Source: Candidatus Dependentiae bacterium Noda2021
GTDB taxonomy: Bacteria > Babelota > Babeliae > Babelales > Vermiphilaceae
Reading direction: 5' to 3'
Assembly: GCA_020886235.1 (NCBI GenBank)
Contig: AP025250.1
Coordinates: 62,001-126,000, forward strand
DNA length: 64,000 nt
Shown here in pieces: positions 9,105-17,567 of this stretch. How positions within the stretch are numbered: position 1 is the first letter of the stretch; every line of letters begins with the position of its first letter. The position numbers were made by a program, and so were the translations under genes. The notes beneath the pieces are model-generated. The model was not told the origin of the DNA, did not search any database, and saw only the letters and a program-made list of their open reading frames with translations.

Positions 9105-9893
9105 ATGACACAAAAAGTGCTCTTTTTGGTTTGTTTAATAAGCGCAACAACTTATGGCGGTCAATCAACTATTGCACAGTATATTAATCGCGTAGGACAA
9201 CCTGCATTAGAATATACCATTGATAACAAAGTTGAATTAAATTTAGCATCACGCGGTATTACCAGCCTTGAAGGTTTTGAAATGGTAACGGGAAAACAAG
9301 ATGTTAATATTGTACTGTTAGATCACAATGAAATTGCTGAATTACCCGTTGAACCATCAATACTAAAACAGTTTGATGCTATTGAAGAATTATGGATGAC
9401 AAACAATAAACTGACTGAGGTATATGCCCAGGCATTTGCGTCCCATTCTCGTTTAGTATGGCTGTCTTTAAATCATAACCAAATCAACAAAATTTATAGC
9501 CAGTCATTTGCCTGCCTTACCAATCTGGTTGATTTAAATCTTGCTGGTAACAAAATCAAACAATTACCCCGAGATGCATTTGAACATTTAGGACATTTAC
9601 GGTTTCTTGATCTCGGCGAAAATCAGTTAGACCATGTTCCTGTGTTAACAGGCTTAACTCAGTTACGAGTCTTATTGTTGAATCATAATCACATAACCCG
9701 TGTGAAAGGTAATGATTTACAAGAAGCAACTCGTCTAGAAAAAGTAGATTTTGAGAGTAACCCTTTAAAAAGAATTGATGCTGGTTTTTTTGATAAAAAG
9801 CACCTAAGGGTGGTGCACATAGGCAATGTAGCAGTATCGATCATTGCTACTGCGCAGCAGTTACAAAAAATAGGGTCTTGTTTACAAGAATAA
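9105..9893 (+). CDS. Exported leucine-rich-repeat protein
   Basis: 262 residues. Signal peptide MTQKVLFLVCLISATTYG, then seven to eight leucine-rich repeats from about residue 45 to 235. Units such as LRFLDLGENQLDHVP, LVDLNLAGNKIKQLP and LRVLLLNHNHITRV follow the LxxLxLxxNxIxxLP scheme. One unit (AFASHSRLVWLSLNHNQINKI) is longer and resembles the 'typical' extracellular LRR subtype. Repeat proteins of this kind bind other proteins; with a signal peptide the target is likely outside the cytoplasm. No catalytic domain is attached. Three other LRR genes occur in the window. Confidence 0.88.
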   Translation: MTQKVLFLVCLISATTYGGQSTIAQYINRVGQPALEYTIDNKVELNLASRGITSLEGFEMVTGKQDVNIVLLDHNEIAELPVEPSILKQFDAIEELWMTNNKLTEVYAQAFASHSRLVWLSLNHNQINKIYSQSFACLTNLVDLNLAGNKIKQLPRDAFEHLGHLRFLDLGENQLDHVPVLTGLTQLRVLLLNHNHITRVKGNDLQEATRLEKVDFESNPLKRIDAGFFDKKHLRVVHIGNVAVSIIATAQQLQKIGSCLQE

Positions 9894-10034
9894 CTGCGAT
9901 TGAAGTAGTATTGCAGAAATGTTTTGTATGTTCTGTAAATAATTTAAGTTGCTAACTCTAAAAAACCTGCTAGATTTTTGGCCAGAAAAGCCTTTGCTAA
10001 ACTTGCAACCTATAAAAAAAGGGGAGTTTAGAGT

Positions 10035-10601
10035 ATGAAGCTAATAATTCTAGTCTTTACTCTTATCTCAATCACCGCATCATGCAGTGATAATCAGTTT
10101 TTATTCTGTGACAACGTTAACACATACAGTCTATGCGCAAAAAATGAATATGCCATGGCAGTAACTACGCTACCTATTTGTTGTGTTGATATTTTTGTCT
10201 ATAACCCGACTACTCAAAAATATTTCATGGTCATGCGCAAACAAAAACCAGCTCAACATGAGTGGTGGTACCCGGGTGGACGATTATTTAAGGGTGAATC
10301 TTTTTTTGCATGTGCACAGCGTAAATGTTTGCAAGAATGTGGGCTTAACGTGCTGCCGCAAAAAATTCTGAGTGTTTATTCAACCATTTTTCCCGATTCA
10401 GAATGGGATTGCCAGACGCATACGGTTAATATTGCCGTTTTTGCCGTGCTTGTTGATAACCATGATGGCCATGAACAACTTGACGACAATCATGACCAGT
10501 ATGATTGGATAGATCTGAATACGCAACCAACTAATCCGTATCTGCATGATATATATCTGCATGCTACTCAATTCATAGCCAATACATTTGAAAAGAATTA
10601 G
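10035..10601 (+). CDS. Nudix hydrolase, GDP-mannose mannosyl hydrolase-like, with signal peptide
   Basis: 188 residues. The segment KPAQHEWWYPGGR followed by FKGESFF and CLQECGL matches the GDP-mannose mannosyl hydrolase (Gmm/WcaH) subgroup: it has the NxPAQ..W..PGGR signature and, as in that family, the Nudix box is altered (RK and QE where classic Nudix has RE and EE). Gmm splits GDP-mannose into GDP and mannose. Placement directly before fcl and gmd, as in enterobacterial colanic-acid clusters, supports this. An N-terminal signal peptide (MKLIILVFTLISITAS) and a good GGGGAG ribosome site are present. The exact substrate is not proven, so no symbol is given. Confidence 0.82.
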   Translation: MKLIILVFTLISITASCSDNQFLFCDNVNTYSLCAKNEYAMAVTTLPICCVDIFVYNPTTQKYFMVMRKQKPAQHEWWYPGGRLFKGESFFACAQRKCLQECGLNVLPQKILSVYSTIFPDSEWDCQTHTVNIAVFAVLVDNHDGHEQLDDNHDQYDWIDLNTQPTNPYLHDIYLHATQFIANTFEKN

Positions 10602-10636
10602 TACGTAATATTTTTTATTTCATCAAGGAGATTTGT

Positions 10637-11644
10637 ATGAAAAAACTATTGGTAAGTTTAGTATTGTTAACACTTTTTGCCGTTGTTGAATGTAATCAAC
10701 AAAGCAGCCCGATGGCAAAAGATGCACGCATCTTTGTAGCCGGACATCGTGGGCTTGTCGGTTCTCACATCGTTGATGAATTGCATGCCCAGGGCTACAC
10801 AAACGTGATTACCAAGACCAAAGATGAGCTTGATTTGTGTAATGCACAAGCAGTTGATAATTTTTTTAATCATGAAAAACCAGAGTACGTTTTTTTATCT
10901 GCAGCAAAAGTAGGCGGAATACTTGCCAATAATACCTATCCGGCAGATTTTATTGCTCAAAATTTATCAATTGAGCTTAATGTGATTCAAGCAGCACATA
11001 AGTATAAGGTAAAAAAACTGTTGTTCTTAGGTTCCTCATGCATTTATCCACGCATGTGCCCGCAACCGATTAAAGAAGAGTATTTGCTCACCAGCGAATT
11101 AGAGCCAACCAACGAACCCTATGCTATCGCAAAAATAGCAGGCATAAAATTATGTCAATCATACAATCGCCAACACGGCACTAAATTTATTGCGTGTATG
11201 CCAACAAATTTATACGGTCCGCGCGATAACTTTAATCTTCAAAACTCACATGTGTTACCCGCGTTGATGGCAAAAATACATGCCGCAAAAGTTAATGGTG
11301 ACACATCGGTAACCGTATGGGGCACGGGAACACCACGTCGTGAATTTTTATATGTTGCAGATTTAGCTCAAGCATGTGTGTTTTTAATGAACACGTATGA
11401 AGGAAATGATGTGGTAAACGTTGGTACTGGCGTTGACGTGACAATAGCAGAGCTTGTTTCAATCATTTCTAAAGTCGTCGGCTTTGAAGGTGAATTGATT
11501 TATGACACGAGTAAGCCTGATGGCACACCGCGCAAATTACTCAATGTTGACAGACTTTCAGTTATGGGATGGAAAGCTCAAACCGATTTAGAAGATGGCG
11601 TGCGAGCAATGTATGAATGGTATTTGAAAAACTACAGCAATTAA
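10637..11644 (+). CDS. fcl: GDP-L-fucose synthase with signal peptide
   Basis: 335 residues. Epimerase/reductase that converts GDP-4-keto-6-deoxymannose to GDP-L-fucose using NADPH. Rossmann motif [11 protein letters not shown] at residues 34-44; SDR catalytic triad Ser133 (GSSCIYP), Tyr162 and Lys166 (EPYAIAK). [10 protein letters not shown] and the [10 protein letters not shown] substrate segment are intact. The first 25 residues are an extra signal peptide ([19 protein letters not shown]). An internal Met26 would give a normal cytosolic N-terminus, but it has no good ribosome site, whereas AAGGAG stands 7 bases before 10637. The gmd gene follows 10 bases later. Enzyme identity is near certain. 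Confidence 0.95.
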   Translation: MKKLLVSLVLLTLFAVVECNQQSSPMAKDARIFVAGHRGLVGSHIVDELHAQGYTNVITKTKDELDLCNAQAVDNFFNHEKPEYVFLSAAKVGGILANNTYPADFIAQNLSIELNVIQAAHKYKVKKLLFLGSSCIYPRMCPQPIKEEYLLTSELEPTNEPYAIAKIAGIKLCQSYNRQHGTKFIACMPTNLYGPRDNFNLQNSHVLPALMAKIHAAKVNGDTSVTVWGTGTPRREFLYVADLAQACVFLMNTYEGNDVVNVGTGVDVTIAELVSIISKVVGFEGELIYDTSKPDGTPRKLLNVDRLSVMGWKAQTDLEDGVRAMYEWYLKNYSN

Positions 11645-11654
11645 GGTTTTAGTA

Positions 11655-12770
11655 ATGAAGCAGATTCTCTTATTAATAATATTATGTTGTTCACCCATTC
11701 TTGAGGCCCAGCCAAAAGTAGCATTGATTACCGGTGTTACTGGGCAAGATGGTTCGTATCTTGCTGAATTTTTGCTGAGCAAAGGGTATATTGTTCACGG
11801 CATTAAACGTCGTGGATCACTCATAAATAACACCAAGCGGGTTGATCACATCTATGAAGATCCGTCAGATGATTGTCGTCACAAGCGTTTCTTTTTGCAT
11901 TATGGTGAAATGACCGATGCTACCAATTTAATGCGACTTATCCAAGAAACGCAGCCAGATGAAATTTACAATTTAGCAGCTCAAAGCCACGTGCAGGTAT
12001 CATTTGAAGAACCAATCTATACTGCGCAAGCAGATGGTATTGGTGCACTCAATATTCTTGAAGCTATTCGCATTTTGGGAATGACTAAAAAAGTGAAATT
12101 TTATCAAGCATCTACGAGTGAAATGTTTGGTCTTGTGCAAGAAATTCCCCAAAAGGAGACTACACCATTTTACCCTCGTTCACCGTATGGTGTTTCAAAA
12201 CTGTATGCGCATTGGATTACCAAGAATTTTCGTGAAGCATACGGCATATTTGCCGTGAGTGGCATTTTGTTTAATCATGAATCGCCTCGTCGCGGTGAGA
12301 CCTTTGTTACCCGTAAGATTGCACAAGCGGTAGCACGAGTAGCTGCTGGCCACACAAGTGTATTGCACTTAGGTAATTTAGATGCATCAAGAGATTGGGG
12401 CCATGCGCGTGACTATATTGAAGCAATGTGGTTAATGTTGCAACAAGACGACCCGTTAGATTTTGTTATTGCAACCGGCCAAACTCACACGGTGCGTGAA
12501 TTTGTAGAACTTGCGTTTAAAGAAATCGGTATTGATATTGAGTGGCAGGGTAGTGGCTTAGATGAAGTAGGTATTGATTCAAAAACAGGCAAAACGCTAG
12601 TTGCAATCGACGCGCGTTATTTTAGACCATCGGAAGTTGAATATCTACTTGGTGATGCATCGTTAGCAAAAGAGAAGCTTGGTTGGGAACCAAGAACTAC
12701 TTTTTACCAATTAGTATCTGAAATGGTACAAGCTGAACTGCAATCAATGAATGTAGATCTTAATTTTTAA
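11655..12770 (+). CDS. gmd: GDP-mannose 4,6-dehydratase with signal peptide
   Basis: 371 residues. First committed step of GDP-fucose synthesis, NADP+-dependent. [15 protein letters not shown] at residues 27-41 binds the cofactor; catalytic Thr154 and Glu156 (STSEMFG), Tyr178 and Lys182 (SPYGVSK) are present, and [16 protein letters not shown] is the canonical GMD block. Nineteen residues before KVALITG form a hydrophobic leader ([18 protein letters not shown]) with an AEA-like cleavage region and no alternative Met behind it. Together with the two genes before it, this makes a gmm-fcl-gmd set. Identity is near certain; export is inferred from the leader. Confidence 0.96.
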   Translation: MKQILLLIILCCSPILEAQPKVALITGVTGQDGSYLAEFLLSKGYIVHGIKRRGSLINNTKRVDHIYEDPSDDCRHKRFFLHYGEMTDATNLMRLIQETQPDEIYNLAAQSHVQVSFEEPIYTAQADGIGALNILEAIRILGMTKKVKFYQASTSEMFGLVQEIPQKETTPFYPRSPYGVSKLYAHWITKNFREAYGIFAVSGILFNHESPRRGETFVTRKIAQAVARVAAGHTSVLHLGNLDASRDWGHARDYIEAMWLMLQQDDPLDFVIATGQTHTVREFVELAFKEIGIDIEWQGSGLDEVGIDSKTGKTLVAIDARYFRPSEVEYLLGDASLAKEKLGWEPRTTFYQLVSEMVQAELQSMNVDLNF

Positions 12771-12774
12771 TCGT

Positions 12775-12808
12775 TAAAAAAGTTAGAGAGCCATTGCGGC
12801 TCTCTAAC
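12775..12808 (-). terminator. Terminator of the His-rich small gene
   Basis: Perfect 11-base stem GTTAGAGAGCC / GGCTCTCTAAC with a five-base loop. The run of six A on the plus-strand 5' side becomes a U-tract for minus-strand transcription, so it ends the gene at 12818-13063. On the plus strand the stem lacks a T-tract and would be a weak stop for gmd. Confidence 0.85.
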
Positions 12809-12817
12809 GTAAAACAA

Positions 12818-13063
12818 TTACTTGTTTTTGTGGTCTTTTTTATGGTCAGCATTTTTATTTTCATGCTCTTGACCATGTTTCCAACCTTGTGTGCTACCAA
12901 ATTTACCATTTTGGTCTTTTTGTTCGTGACCTTGGCCTTGTTTAGTATGACCTTGGTGACCGTGACCTTGTTTTTGGTGCTGTGATTTTTCGTGTGAAGC
13001 TGATTTATCTTGTTTACCTTGATGGCCGTGTTGACCATTTCCTTTTTTGAAATCGTTAGCCAT
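12818..13063 (-). CDS. Small His/Gly/Gln/Lys-rich hydrophilic protein
   Basis: 81 residues from ATG 13063, which has an AGGGGT ribosome site 6 bases upstream; a start 12 codons earlier lacks one. The sequence is low-complexity and very hydrophilic, with many HG, HQ, KQ and GQ steps (KQGHGHQGHTKQGQGH), no hydrophobic core, no Cys and no signal peptide. It is likely intrinsically disordered. The His density suggests metal or nucleic-acid binding, and general resemblance to bacterial stress-type KGG/glycine-rich proteins is possible, but no family motif is present. Its own strong terminator and ribosome site suggest a real, well-expressed single-gene unit. Confidence 0.75.
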   Translation of the reverse strand: MANDFKKGNGQHGHQGKQDKSASHEKSQHQKQGHGHQGHTKQGQGHEQKDQNGKFGSTQGWKHGQEHENKNADHKKDHKNK

Positions 13064-13110
13064 TGTGACCCCTTTTTTTTGGTTAAAATTGATTAACATA
13101 TGAAATGTTT

Positions 13111-13126
13111 AAGGGATTTGTCCCTT
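13111..13126. repeat. Short perfect inverted repeat upstream of the His-rich gene
   Basis: AAGGGA TTTG TCCCTT, located 48-63 bases upstream of the ATG of the His-rich gene. It could be an operator or a small hairpin in its leader. No regulator is assignable. Confidence 0.4.
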
Positions 13127-13280
13127 ATAACAAATCTTTTTATATTTATAATAATAAATCATATTTGTAACAAAACTCAATGGTTTGCCGACCCCAGATT
13201 TGAATCTGGCTTAAATAAGGCAAAAAATGAACCAGGTGGGTAAAAATGTATTTTTTTTACGTATTAAATTGCTTTTAAAT

Positions 13281-13308
13281 TTACGAGAAACCGAAAAAGA
13301 ATTATAGT
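13281..13308 (+). promoter_or_regulatory. Putative sigma-70-type promoter of the M23 peptidase gene
   Basis: TTACGA, 16-base spacer and TATAGT, about 40 bases before the ATG of the M23 peptidase gene. The rest of the 285-base gap (13064-13348) holds AT-rich sequence and a 6-base inverted repeat near 13194-13209; nothing else was recognised. Confidence 0.4.
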
Positions 13309-13348
13309 GAATTGATAACAACTACATCATTGTTTTAGAGGTTTAATT

Positions 13349-14545
13349 ATGGCACTTTCTCTTCGTTATAGTTTATTACTTATTTTTTTGGCGAGCGCAG
13401 CTTGGGGCACCTGGGGTGTGTATAATTATTTTTTTGATCCGACGCTTCCTGTAGTAACGATATCCGGTCTTGAAAATGATGCCTGTTATGCAGGTGATAT
13501 TCAATGCGGTTTTTCTGGCAATAAAACCGGTCAGCTCTCGATTTGGCTTGATGGTCAACCATTGATCAATAGTTTTAAACTAAATGCAAAAGAACAAGAT
13601 CACCCATTTACTGTGCCAACAAAGACCATAACCAATGGTAAACATACTATAAAAGTTGAGCTACAAGATGGTACCTGGCGCAAAAACAAAGCAATTATTG
13701 AGCGTTCTTTTAACGTTGATAATGTCCCGTTGCAGGGTGTTTTTGTACGAGCAGACGCTGATTATAAAGTGTTTCAAGGCAGAACATTACATTTACAATT
13801 TCAGGTAAATAAAGAAATACAAGATGCGCAGATAAATACCTTATCACGTAGTTTTAAATGTTTTCCTGAAGCAAAAGACTCATTAATTTATGAATGCTTC
13901 ATTCCTATCTCATGTGAAGAAATGCCTAACGAATACCTTTTGTCAATCGTGATAAAAGATAAAGTGGGTAATGTATTAAACCTTGATTCCAAGTTTCAAG
14001 TGGTGATGTTTCCGTTCAAAAAACAAGCCTTACATGTAAGCAGTGAAAAGGTCGCTGAAGAAAAAGCGATAAGTTTATCAGGGCAGTTGCTTGAACAAGA
14101 ATTAGAAAAGTTAGTACACAATTCGCCTTCTCAAAAATTATGGCGCGGTGCTTTTTGTGAACCCATAGAAGTTGCGCGCGTAACGTGTGAATTTGGAACG
14201 ATTCGCACCACCAAGGAAAAAGGTCGGTACATGCACAAAGGAGTTGATGTTATCAATACTCCTAAATGTGTTGTGTGGGCACCACAAGATGGTGTAGTTG
14301 TATTAAAAGAACGATATGAGTACAGTGGCAATACCGTTGTAATTGATCATGGTATGGGTGTATTGTCGTTGTTCTTCCATCTTGATAGTTTTGCCGACAT
14401 TAAAGTTGGTCAAAAAATTGCAAAAGGTAATCCACTTGGCACCATGGGGATGACGGGCTATGCAACTGGGTACCATTTACATTGGGAAATGCGCGTTGCC
14501 AACATACAAGTAGACCCAATACAGTGGACTAAGCCAAACTTTTAA
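13349..14545 (+). CDS. M23-family (LytM-type) metallopeptidase, membrane anchored
   Basis: 398 residues. An N-terminal hydrophobic segment (LRYSLLLIFLASAAWGTWGVY) acts as signal or anchor. Residues 30-220 look like two Ig-like beta domains (VTISGLENDACYAG..., with NGKHTIKVELQDGTW). The C-terminal M23 peptidase domain has the zinc ligands MHKGVDV (His and Asp, about residues 295-299) and HLHW (about 374-377) within the usual GMGVLSLFFHL and MGMTGYATGYHLHWE blocks, so it should cut peptidoglycan cross-bridges in the periplasm. A GAGG ribosome site precedes the ATG. The downstream gene encodes another inner-membrane protein 28 bases away. Confidence 0.92.
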   Translation: MALSLRYSLLLIFLASAAWGTWGVYNYFFDPTLPVVTISGLENDACYAGDIQCGFSGNKTGQLSIWLDGQPLINSFKLNAKEQDHPFTVPTKTITNGKHTIKVELQDGTWRKNKAIIERSFNVDNVPLQGVFVRADADYKVFQGRTLHLQFQVNKEIQDAQINTLSRSFKCFPEAKDSLIYECFIPISCEEMPNEYLLSIVIKDKVGNVLNLDSKFQVVMFPFKKQALHVSSEKVAEEKAISLSGQLLEQELEKLVHNSPSQKLWRGAFCEPIEVARVTCEFGTIRTTKEKGRYMHKGVDVINTPKCVVWAPQDGVVVLKERYEYSGNTVVIDHGMGVLSLFFHLDSFADIKVGQKIAKGNPLGTMGMTGYATGYHLHWEMRVANIQVDPIQWTKPNF

Positions 14546-14573
14546 CTAACAACTAAAAGGAGAGTAGTAAGCG

Positions 14574-15086
14574 ATGAATTTCAACGTGACAAAACATGTG
14601 GCGGGCCTTGCGCCTAGTGTAATCTATCTTTTGCTTTTTAGTATTACTACTCTTATAGTTTTATTGTTTTACCGATCGTACACCAAGCCATTACTTGACC
14701 TACTAGAATCAAAAAAAAATCATCATCGTCAATTGAGCCAAGACTATCACACCATGCTAAAAAGCTATGCTACCAGTGCTGCATATTACAAAGCTCATGG
14801 AATTCATTCAAAACCTATTACGTGTGATGAAATGGTTCAAGATCTGGTAGTGGCATGTGAATCATGTGGGCTTGAAATTGTCTCATACAATGCGGGCAGC
14901 TCAAAACCAGGGTCGCAACCACATAAACAAAAAATAAATCTTAAAGTAACGGGTAAGCGCGAGCACCTATGTACACTGATCAAAGTTCTTGAAGATAAAC
15001 CACACACACTTGTTGAAAAGATAACTATAGATGCGATGCAAGATTCCTTGTGTGCTGCAGATATGAGTATTGCGTTACGTGCATAA
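14574..15086 (+). CDS. Single-pass membrane protein, PilO/GspM-like topology
   Basis: 170 residues. One N-terminal transmembrane helix (VIYLLLFSITTLIVLLFY, about residues 17-34), then a coiled-coil-prone stretch, then a small alpha/beta domain ending KVLEDKPHTLVEKITIDAM. This order (short cytoplasmic tail, TM helix, coil, ferredoxin-like periplasmic domain) is that of PilO and GspM, but no sequence signature proves it. AAGGAGA precedes the ATG. It is likely co-transcribed with the M23 peptidase. Treat as an uncharacterised inner-membrane protein. Confidence 0.65.
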   Translation: MNFNVTKHVAGLAPSVIYLLLFSITTLIVLLFYRSYTKPLLDLLESKKNHHRQLSQDYHTMLKSYATSAAYYKAHGIHSKPITCDEMVQDLVVACESCGLEIVSYNAGSSKPGSQPHKQKINLKVTGKREHLCTLIKVLEDKPHTLVEKITIDAMQDSLCAADMSIALRA

Positions 15087-15105
15087 TGACGCGCGCTAAT
15101 CGGGC

Positions 15106-15138
15106 AAAAAACCCCTCAACTTATTAAGCTGAAGGGTT
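15106..15138 (-). terminator. Terminator for the minus-strand glycosyltransferase transcript
   Basis: Imperfect stem (AACCCCTCAACTT with AAGCTGAAGGGTT) whose minus-strand 3' side runs into a U-tract (plus-strand AAAAAA at 15106-15111). It sits about 120 bases past the stop of the glycosyltransferase gene ending at 15260, so the transcript has a long 3' region. Confidence 0.65.
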
Positions 15139-15145
15139 AGGGGGT

Positions 15146-15167
15146 GAACAATACCAAAGTATTGTTC
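15146..15167. other. Perfect stem-loop in the convergent gap
   Basis: GAACAATAC CAAA GTATTGTTC, a nine-base perfect stem, between convergent genes. It has no T-tract on either side. It may be an additional transcript-end structure or part of a small RNA; not resolved. Confidence 0.5.
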
Positions 15168-15259
15168 GTTTAGGGACTTTTAAAACATGGTTCGTGGAGA
15201 TCCTAACAACCAACTTTTTTAATGTCAAGTTTCTCAGCCCAGGCCACTGATGGTACATC

Positions 15260-16006
15260 TTAGGAAAAGAATTGCTTAAAGGGTGAATGAACGAGTCGTA
15301 ATTTTACCAAAGAACTGAGCATACGCATGCCCCCTTTGAGTAAGTGCAATTTGCTATCTGCTTGATCATGCCATACGGTAGGAATTTCTTTTATTTGTGC
15401 TTTATGTTTTTTGCACAAGTATAATAACTCAACATCAAAAGCCCATTGTTTTACGGTGAATTTATCAACGATGGTTTGTATCACGTTACGTTTAAATATT
15501 TTTGCGCCGCATTGAAAATCTGCATATCTAATTCCAAACAATAGCCATGCTAGATTTTCATAGACCAGTTTACTTCCCATTCGCTTAATCCATGGACGTG
15601 CAGGGCTTACGGTGGCTCCCTGCATGTAGCGACTGGCAATTATACCATCATGTGTTTGAATATTTTCTATAAGCTGGAAAAAATACTCTGGATGGGTGGC
15701 CATATCAGCATCGACAAAGCCAATTAAGTCATTTGGTCGTTCAAGCGCATTTAAGAAGCCCTGAGCTATGGCAAACCCTTTTCCTGCTTGAGCAAGGTCT
15801 AGAACTTTTACCTGAGCGTTAACAAGGGCATATTCAGAAGCTACAATATGAGTTTTATCAGAGCACCCGTTTAATACGATGAGTAATTCGTAGTCACTAA
15901 TCAGTTGTTGATTTTTTTTATCTTGAAAAAACTGACCATACGTTTCAAGGGTTTTGCCAAGACGACGTTCTTCATTATGTGCGGGAATTACGATACTTAT
16001 TTTCAC
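15260..16006 (-). CDS. Family 2 glycosyltransferase, dolichyl/polyprenyl-phosphate sugar synthase-like
   Basis: 248 residues, cytosolic start with no signal peptide (MKISIVIPAHNEERRLGKTL). GT2 motifs: IPAHNEE, the diphosphate-binding VLNGCSDKT, the metal-binding GFVDADM, and ASRYMQGATV followed by DFQCGAKIFKR, which are typical of the ALG5/DPM1-like group that moves a sugar from a nucleotide to a polyprenyl phosphate. An acceptor-site Trp-Ala-Phe-Asp-Val-Glu segment near residue 192 is also conserved in this group. The lack of a leader contrasts with the two GT2 genes at 6-8.6 kb. The next gene upstream lies 17 bases away on the same strand. Confidence 0.9.
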   Translation of the reverse strand: MKISIVIPAHNEERRLGKTLETYGQFFQDKKNQQLISDYELLIVLNGCSDKTHIVASEYALVNAQVKVLDLAQAGKGFAIAQGFLNALERPNDLIGFVDADMATHPEYFFQLIENIQTHDGIIASRYMQGATVSPARPWIKRMGSKLVYENLAWLLFGIRYADFQCGAKIFKRNVIQTIVDKFTVKQWAFDVELLYLCKKHKAQIKEIPTVWHDQADSKLHLLKGGMRMLSSLVKLRLVHSPFKQFFS

Positions 16007-16023
16007 GGGTACACCTGCTAGAG

Positions 16024-16824
16024 TTAGGTTATATCAGCTAATTGTTCCTCGTGGCATCCTACCTTAAGTATCTGTAATATTGCCAGAATATTTCTTTTTT
16101 TTGTCTGTAGGTAGCTTGTATAGTGTATACCATTGTGTAGATCTAATACTCCTTGATAACTAGCGTCAAGGCCGCAACGCAGCATTTTACCAAAGAATAG
16201 CGCAATAAAAATAGCATTAGCTGTATCATTGCCGTGATTGTATACATTATAAGTATCAGCGTCCTGCTTGTGGATAGTAAGGGTAGAAGTAATTGGTCGT
16301 GCAGCTGCGTCGCTCGCTCCATCTAAAAAGGCCCAATGAGCCTCTTTTGGAAGAAAGTATGATCCAACACACGCTGCAAAAGAACCTATTCCTAATTTGA
16401 CCAGAAATCTGTTTTCAACCTGCTTTCTCTGCATCCAGTTAATTAGTTTTTTTGTTCCCCAAACACCAAGAGCTGTAGCCGTGATTTTGGCAATACCTTT
16501 TACCATTAACGTACCTTTCTTGGTAGCCTGCAACAATTCTTTTTCTATCTGGTCAAGCTGATCAAGGGCAAGCAGTTCTAATTTTTTTTTGGTACTTCTG
16601 TAGTAATATTTGATTTTTTTCTCACGAGTATCAAACCATTCGTTAAAGTTGTGACTAAAGCGCTCAGGGCTATCACCAGCTTTTATAAGCTCCTCAAGCA
16701 ATGGTCCTGCACAGCATGCGTTTTGGAGATTGTCTAATGTATTAAGAGCACTTCCATAATATGTTGCCTGTATAACAGGGGCTGTTGTTACTATGATTAC
16801 CAAACCCAACAGGAAATGTTTCAT
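16024..16824 (-). CDS. Exported protein with two hydrophobic helices, unknown function
   Basis: 266 residues, not recognised. Signal peptide MKHFLLGLVIIVTTAPVIQA with an IQA cleavage site. The middle carries a Lys-rich helical stretch and two possible membrane helices (GIAKITATALGVWGTKKLI and FLVKLGIGSFAACVGSYFL, about residues 110-160). The C-terminus is a mixed domain with three Cys. It lies upstream of, and probably in operon with, the glycosyltransferase. Confidence 0.7.
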   Translation of the reverse strand: MKHFLLGLVIIVTTAPVIQATYYGSALNTLDNLQNACCAGPLLEELIKAGDSPERFSHNFNEWFDTREKKIKYYYRSTKKKLELLALDQLDQIEKELLQATKKGTLMVKGIAKITATALGVWGTKKLINWMQRKQVENRFLVKLGIGSFAACVGSYFLPKEAHWAFLDGASDAAARPITSTLTIHKQDADTYNVYNHGNDTANAIFIALFFGKMLRCGLDASYQGVLDLHNGIHYTSYLQTKKRNILAILQILKVGCHEEQLADIT

Positions 16825-16906
16825 GTGTTCCCTTTTGATTTTTTAATTTATAATGGTTATGAGTGTGTTCTATACTATAAAATATTTTCCACGTAGGCAA
16901 TTTACT

Positions 16907-17563
16907 ATGCAGCGCATAAAACATCACCAAATTCTTTCATTTGTGCAACCCTATTTACCGGTCAATCCCATCATAGTCGAAGCGGGTGCGTTTGATGGCA
17001 CAGATACTAAAAAAATGGCTGCGTTGTGGCCTGAGGGTTGCGTGCATGCGTTTGAACCGGTGCCCGAAAATGCACACCTGCTTGCAGCTAACACGACACA
17101 TGTTGAAAATATTGTGAGGCACTCTGTAGCGCTCAGTAATCATACGGGAACCGAAAATTTTCATCTTGCAAAAAACCCACAAAAAATGGAAAAACCATGC
17201 CAAGCTGGTTCATTACTAGCGCCCAAAGATCGGCTTGAAGCATCGCCTATGGTTTACAAAGAAGTGATCCAAGTTCCTACGATTACCCTTGATGCGTGGG
17301 CACAACATAACGACATAGACCACGTAGACTTTTTATGGCTTGATTTACAAGGACACGAATTATCTGTTATGAAAGCTTCACCTCAAATTATGAGTACGGT
17401 CAAAGCAATTTATACAGAAGTACATTTCATAGATGCGTATCATGGCCAGTCATCTTACAGCGAATTAAAGCAGTATTTAGAGTCACTAGGGTTTTCTATG
17501 ATTGCGCGTGATTTCGACGAGCCACCCACGTGGTTTTTTGGTAACGCATTATTTGTCAAATAA
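16907..17563 (+). CDS. FkbM-family SAM-dependent methyltransferase
   Basis: About 218 residues from ATG 16907; an ATG at 16853 has no ribosome site and overlaps a probable -10 (TATACT). FkbM-type motifs: IVEAGAFDGTDTKKMA (SAM-binding loop), VHAFEPVPENAHLL, HSVALSNHTGTENFH and the hallmark DFLWLDLQGHELSVMKAS followed by IYTEVHF. FkbM enzymes O-methylate sugars, polyketides or lipids. No signal peptide, so a cytosolic role in glycan or lipid modification beside the nearby glycosyltransferases is likely. The substrate is unknown. Confidence 0.88.
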   Translation: MQRIKHHQILSFVQPYLPVNPIIVEAGAFDGTDTKKMAALWPEGCVHAFEPVPENAHLLAANTTHVENIVRHSVALSNHTGTENFHLAKNPQKMEKPCQAGSLLAPKDRLEASPMVYKEVIQVPTITLDAWAQHNDIDHVDFLWLDLQGHELSVMKASPQIMSTVKAIYTEVHFIDAYHGQSSYSELKQYLESLGFSMIARDFDEPPTWFFGNALFVK

Positions 17564-17567
17564 GTAT

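Noticed and set aside
4713-10637. Ugd, Gmm-like and Fcl proteins as lipoproteins because Cys lies at the end of the leader
   Set aside because: The residues before the Cys (NVGC, TASC, VVEC) do not form a good lipobox; only the outer-membrane factor at 54660 has one (LPGC).
10712-11644. Fcl starting at internal Met26 without a leader
   Set aside because: It would give a classic cytosolic N-terminus, but has no ribosome site, whereas AAGGAG stands ahead of 10637.
13194-13209. CCAGATTTGAATCTGG, resembling a tRNA T-arm
   Set aside because: No matching acceptor, D or anticodon stems around it, and the stem/loop sizes do not fit a T-arm; kept only as a short inverted repeat.
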